A DNA stretch of 64,000 bases from the NCBI RefSeq assembly GCF_900120335.1, contig NZ_LT635477.1, positions 186,001 to 250,000 on the forward strand, written 5' to 3'. Below the pieces are notes generated by a model that saw only the letters and a list, made by a program, of their open reading frames with translations, had not been told where the DNA came from and did not search any database. Shown here in pieces: positions 61,558 to 64,000 of the stretch. Within the stretch, counting starts at the first letter, position 1. The number at the start of each line of letters is the position of its first letter. Origin of the DNA: Helicobacter pylori (GTDB lineage Bacteria; Campylobacterota; Campylobacteria; Campylobacterales; Helicobacteraceae). The translations under genes and the position numbers were made by a program.

Positions 61558-62480
61558 TAAAAAGTCCTATAAATGACGTCTTGCGCTAGTTTTTCTAAAA
61601 TCAAATTGTTTTCCCCTTTAATGGCTTCAAGGGCCTTTTTAGAATAAACTTGAGCGATCTTAAGGGTTTCTTCTATGATACCATGTTGCTTGAATTTTTC
61701 CTTAGTCCATTCTATGATTTCATGACTATCTTGTTTAAAATAAGAAATTAAAAGCCCTTGTTCATGCGGATTCAATTTTTCATATAAAAGCAAGTAGGGT
61801 AGAGTGGTCTTGCCCTCTTTAAAATCGCTAAAATTGGGCTTACCTAGAGTGTTGGCGTCTTGAGTGATGTCTAACAAATCATCAATGATTTGAAACGCCA
61901 TGCCAAAATGCAACCCAAAATCCGCATACATTTTCGCATCTTTATTTAAAAGAATCGCCATGCTCTTTAAGCTCGCTTCTATGAAATGAGCGGTCTTGTC
62001 TTCTAAAATACGCCAGTATTTTTGTTTGTCGCTATTAAAACATTCCCCCACAAACACGTCTTCAATCTCGCCCCTAGAGAGCCTTAAAACCGCATTAGAG
62101 AGGATTTGAGCGATGGATTCCCCCATTTTAGACAATTCAAAAAAGGCTTTAGAATAAAACACATCCCCAAGCATCACGGCGTTAAAATTCCCAAAAAGAG
62201 CGTTAATGCTAGGGAGCTTTCGGCGCATGGTCGCTTTGTCAATCACATCATCATGCAATAAAGAAGCGGTCTGTATCATTTCTACAATCGCGCACAAATT
62301 GAAGGCTTTATCTAATAAAATAGCGTCTGTTTCTTCGTCTAACAAAGCGAGCATGAGTTTGGAACGCAGCATTTTTGAAGGGCCAATCTTAGAAAACAAT
62401 GCATCTATAAAGCCGCTTTCAATTTCCTTGATCCAAGAAGCGATTTTGTTTTGAATGGCTTGAAGTTGTTTTTCTTGCAT
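61557..62480 (-). CDS. Trans-polyprenyl diphosphate synthase
   Basis: A 307-residue enzyme that adds isopentenyl diphosphate units to an allylic primer. The first aspartate-rich motif is LLHDDVIDKA (D77-D81) and the second is QIIDDLLDITQD near 195-206. The length and motifs fit a long-chain (octaprenyl) type used for menaquinone side chains, but chain length cannot be read from the sequence with certainty. It shares an operon with hemA and precedes it by a one-base overlap. Confidence 0.9.
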   Translation of the reverse strand: MQEKQLQAIQNKIASWIKEIESGFIDALFSKIGPSKMLRSKLMLALLDEETDAILLDKAFNLCAIVEMIQTASLLHDDVIDKATMRRKLPSINALFGNFNAVMLGDVFYSKAFFELSKMGESIAQILSNAVLRLSRGEIEDVFVGECFNSDKQKYWRILEDKTAHFIEASLKSMAILLNKDAKMYADFGLHFGMAFQIIDDLLDITQDANTLGKPNFSDFKEGKTTLPYLLLYEKLNPHEQGLLISYFKQDSHEIIEWTKEKFKQHGIIEETLKIAQVYSKKALEAIKGENNLILEKLAQDVIYRTF

Positions 62481-62489
62481 GCAAATTCC

Positions 62490-62885
62490 TTAAAGATCTT
62501 TAGGAGAAAAAATAAGGGGCATAAGGGCTAAAAGCCTTAAAGTGGCTTTATCTTTTTTAAAATCTTTAAACACAAGCGACAGAGTGCTGTTAGAAGAAAA
62601 GTTTTTTTCAAAAACTTTAAGGTTATAAGTGTTTCTCGCATGATCGGTGTATAAAATAAACTGGTAAGGGAAATGGTTAAAACGCATGTTGATGACTAAA
62701 CCTTTATTAGCGTATAAAGTCCAATAGAGCGTGATTTCTTTGGTTTGTTCATTTGAAGTGTCTTTGATGACGGCTCTAAAGACTTCATCTTTTTTTAATT
62801 CTAGCGTTTTATCTATCCCATAATCAAGCCCAAACGCCTCTAAAAAAAAGAGGAATATCAAGCCATAGCGGATAAGCTCATTCAT
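62490..62885 (-). CDS. Small exported protein of unknown function
   Basis: A 131-residue protein with an N-terminal hydrophobic segment (ELIRYGLIFLFFLEAFG) that is a probable signal peptide. The rest looks beta-rich (VINMRFNHFPYQFILYTDHARNTYNLKVF). I start at the ATG at 62885, which overlaps the end of the preceding gene (ATGAATGA). A GTG two codons earlier is the alternative. No family was recognised. It lies 9 bases before the polyprenyl synthase and may be co-transcribed. Confidence 0.7.
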   Translation of the reverse strand: MNELIRYGLIFLFFLEAFGLDYGIDKTLELKKDEVFRAVIKDTSNEQTKEITLYWTLYANKGLVINMRFNHFPYQFILYTDHARNTYNLKVFEKNFSSNSTLSLVFKDFKKDKATLRLLALMPLIFSPKDL

Positions 62886-63162
62886 TCCCACTAAGAATAT
62901 TCGCCATGGATTGGATCACAATGTCTGTTTTTCTGCTCTCTATTTTTTGTTGCAACTCTTCATCCATTCTTAAAGCTTTAGCGAAAGATTCAAACTTTTC
63001 TTCCAAGTCTTCTTTTTCTATAAAAGTTTCCAAAAGAGCCAAAAGCTCTAAAAGCCTTTCTAGCTCTTTTTTAGAAAGCTTTCTGCTCGCATGAAAAATA
63101 ATGTCATTCCACTTGTCTAAGGGGTTTCCCTCAAAAATTTCAAGCTCGCTGTAATCTCTCAT
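62878..63162 (-). CDS. HP0242-like DUF2018 protein
   Basis: A 94-residue all-helical acidic protein starting MRDYSELEIF and continuing KELERLLELLALLETFIEKEDLEEKF. The homologue is well known as a small intertwined (pseudo-knotted) helical homodimer. AGAAG before the ATG at 63162 supports this start; the longer frame has no ribosome site and would overlap napA. It lies 20 bases after napA. Cellular function is unknown. Confidence 0.85.
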   Translation of the reverse strand: MRDYSELEIFEGNPLDKWNDIIFHASRKLSKKELERLLELLALLETFIEKEDLEEKFESFAKALRMDEELQQKIESRKTDIVIQSMANILSGNE

Positions 63163-63182
63163 GCTGGCTTCTTTTTGATAGC

Positions 63183-63617
63183 TTAAGCCAAATGGGCTTC
63201 TAGCATCCAAATGGATTTTTGCAACTTGGCTAATTGATCGTCCGCATAAGTTACGGTGACTTTATCGCCTTCTTTTTCAGCGGTGTTAGAAAGCTCTTTA
63301 AATTCTTTTTCTAGGTGTTTGTAATCGCCTAGAATTTCTTTAAAGATGTCTTTAGAGTGGAAGCTCGTTTTAGTTTCTTCTTTCACACGAGTGAGTTTGA
63401 GCGCTTCAGATAAAGTCACTAAGGGGTGGTGTCCTAATTGAACGATCCTTTCAGCGAGATCATCAAACATGTCTGCAAACTCTTCATAAATTTCTTCAGT
63501 GGCTTTATGCACATTGAAAAAATCGGTACCTTTCACATTCCAATGGAAGTTATGCACTTTCATAAACAACACGATCGCATCCGCTTGCAAATGTTTTAAA
63601 ATTTCAAATGTTTTCAT
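63183..63617 (-). CDS. napA: Neutrophil-activating protein / Dps-like ferritin NapA
   Basis: A 144-residue Dps-family mini-ferritin forming 12-mers that oxidise and store iron and protect DNA. The ferroxidase ligands are in HNFHWNVKG (His25 region), D52/E56 ([11 protein letters not shown]) and H37. AGGA 6 bases before the ATG at 63617 selects it over the TTG one codon earlier. In H. pylori it is a major antigen that stimulates neutrophils. It precedes the HP0242-like gene and may head that run. Upstream is 226 bases of A+T-rich regulatory sequence. Confidence 0.96.
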   Translation of the reverse strand: MKTFEILKHLQADAIVLFMKVHNFHWNVKGTDFFNVHKATEEIYEEFADMFDDLAERIVQLGHHPLVTLSEALKLTRVKEETKTSFHSKDIFKEILGDYKHLEKEFKELSNTAEKEGDKVTVTYADDQLAKLQKSIWMLEAHLA

Positions 63618-63790
63618 CAAAAGTCCTTTTTTTTATAAAATGTTTTTAGGCTTTTATTTTCATAAAAACCTTGATCGCTATCCTACACCAAAAGAGTTAA
63701 TGAAAAATTTTTTTTGTCTTATTTTTGTCAAAAACTGATAAACCCTATTTAATTTAATGTTCTTTAATCTTTTTAAAATTTTGTTTTATC

Positions 63791-63820
63791 GTAAAACTCA
63801 TTTTTGTAAAACTCATTTTT
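63791..63820 (+). repeat. 15-bp tandem repeat upstream of napA
   Basis: GTAAAACTCATTTTT occurs twice in succession at 63791-63805 and 63806-63820, in the gap between napA and the kinase gene. It could modulate the distance between a regulator site and the napA promoter or lie in the kinase 3' end. Confidence 0.8.
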
Positions 63821-63842
63821 TAAGGGGGGATAATTATCAAAA

Positions 63843-63998
63843 TCAAGAAGCGTTAAGAATCTTAATTTCAAAGGTTTTTTCTTGATTTTCTAATAGCGCA
63901 ATGCTCCCTTCATGGGCTTTAACGACTTGTAAAGACAGGGCTAACCCTAGGCCATTACCCTTTAATTTAGTGGTTTCAAAAGGCTCAAATAAAGCGCT
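63843..63998 (-). CDS. flgS: Sensor histidine kinase, C-terminal end (FlgS-like)
   Basis: The last 51 codons of a minus-strand gene that continues beyond the window. The visible peptide has the G2-type ATP-lid motif GNGLGLALSLQVVKAHEG, then a short C terminus ending KILNAS. That places it as the HATPase_c domain of a histidine kinase. By synteny it is flgS, which works with FlgR to control the sigma-54 flagellar genes; the motif alone would fit any kinase. Confidence 0.75.
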   Translation of the reverse strand, partial: SALFEPFETTKLKGNGLGLALSLQVVKAHEGSIALLENQEKTFEIKILNAS

Positions 63999-64000
63999 TT

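Overview
The window is a stretch of epsilonproteobacterial chromosome that I identify as Helicobacter pylori. The basis is recognition of a long run of typical H. pylori proteins: NapA, the Hop and Hof outer-membrane proteins, the Hcp Sel1-repeat proteins, the NifS/NifU pair, the fumarate reductase operon, the fused MsrAB and the small protein HP0242. The DNA is A+T-rich. Short sequence repeats in genes and promoters are also typical of this species. Locus numbers of the HP0181-HP0244 type are from memory of strain 26695 and were not looked up.

Layout. 1-4.4 kb: tail of a CvpA-like gene, then lysS-glyA-HP0184-SPOR protein, closed by a strong terminator. 4.4-5.1 kb: gene-poor, with a frameshifted small ORF. 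5.1-10.8 kb: a UPF0114 membrane protein on the plus strand facing the frdC-frdA-frdB operon and a phospholipase-D-like lipoprotein on the minus strand. 11-18 kb: a plus-strand block of tpiA, fabI, lpxD, metK, ndk, yceD, rpmF, plsX, fabH and a small secreted protein, covering fatty-acid and lipid A precursor synthesis. 18.2-22.5 kb: accessory DNA with a broken two-helix membrane ORF, an exported protein and a split OLD-like ATPase/TOPRIM gene. 22.5-28.4 kb: mrp, a phase-variable family 8 glycosyltransferase, hofA and htpG. 28.6-32.9 kb (minus): hcpA, a candidate small RNA, dapE and mnmG. 33-37.7 kb (plus): a DASS transporter, a frameshifted cdsA, dxr and a phase-variable poly-G glycosyltransferase. 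37.8-44.3 kb: a PEBP protein, an HTH protein, nifS-nifU, an RHH regulator, radA and msrAB. 44.7-51.9 kb: a TSUP permease, hopM, a SulP-like permease, tRNA-Asn, hopA and kdsB. 52-55.2 kb: a periplasmic Dsb protein, a lipoprotein, a glutathionylspermidine-synthase-like protein and a membrane protein. 56-64 kb (minus): hcpE, a cytochrome c, hemC, proS, hemA, a polyprenyl synthase, two small proteins, napA and the end of a histidine kinase gene (flgS).

The main theme beyond housekeeping is switching. Four coding regions are frameshifted at or next to simple repeats: an AG8 repeat in the glycosyltransferase at 23.7-24.9 kb, G11 in the one at 36.6-37.7 kb, G6 in cdsA and T8 in the OLD-like gene. 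In each case I give the repeat length that restores the frame. Two outer-membrane protein genes, hofA and hopM, each carry a T14 tract about 40 bases upstream of a predicted -10 box.

Three items may be undescribed. The first is a roughly 187-nt intergenic RNA candidate at 29.46-29.65 kb with a consensus promoter and terminator. The second is a diverged intergenic repeat whose three clear copies all lie between convergent genes. The third is the split OLD-like nuclease. No CRISPR array, insertion sequence or rRNA was seen.
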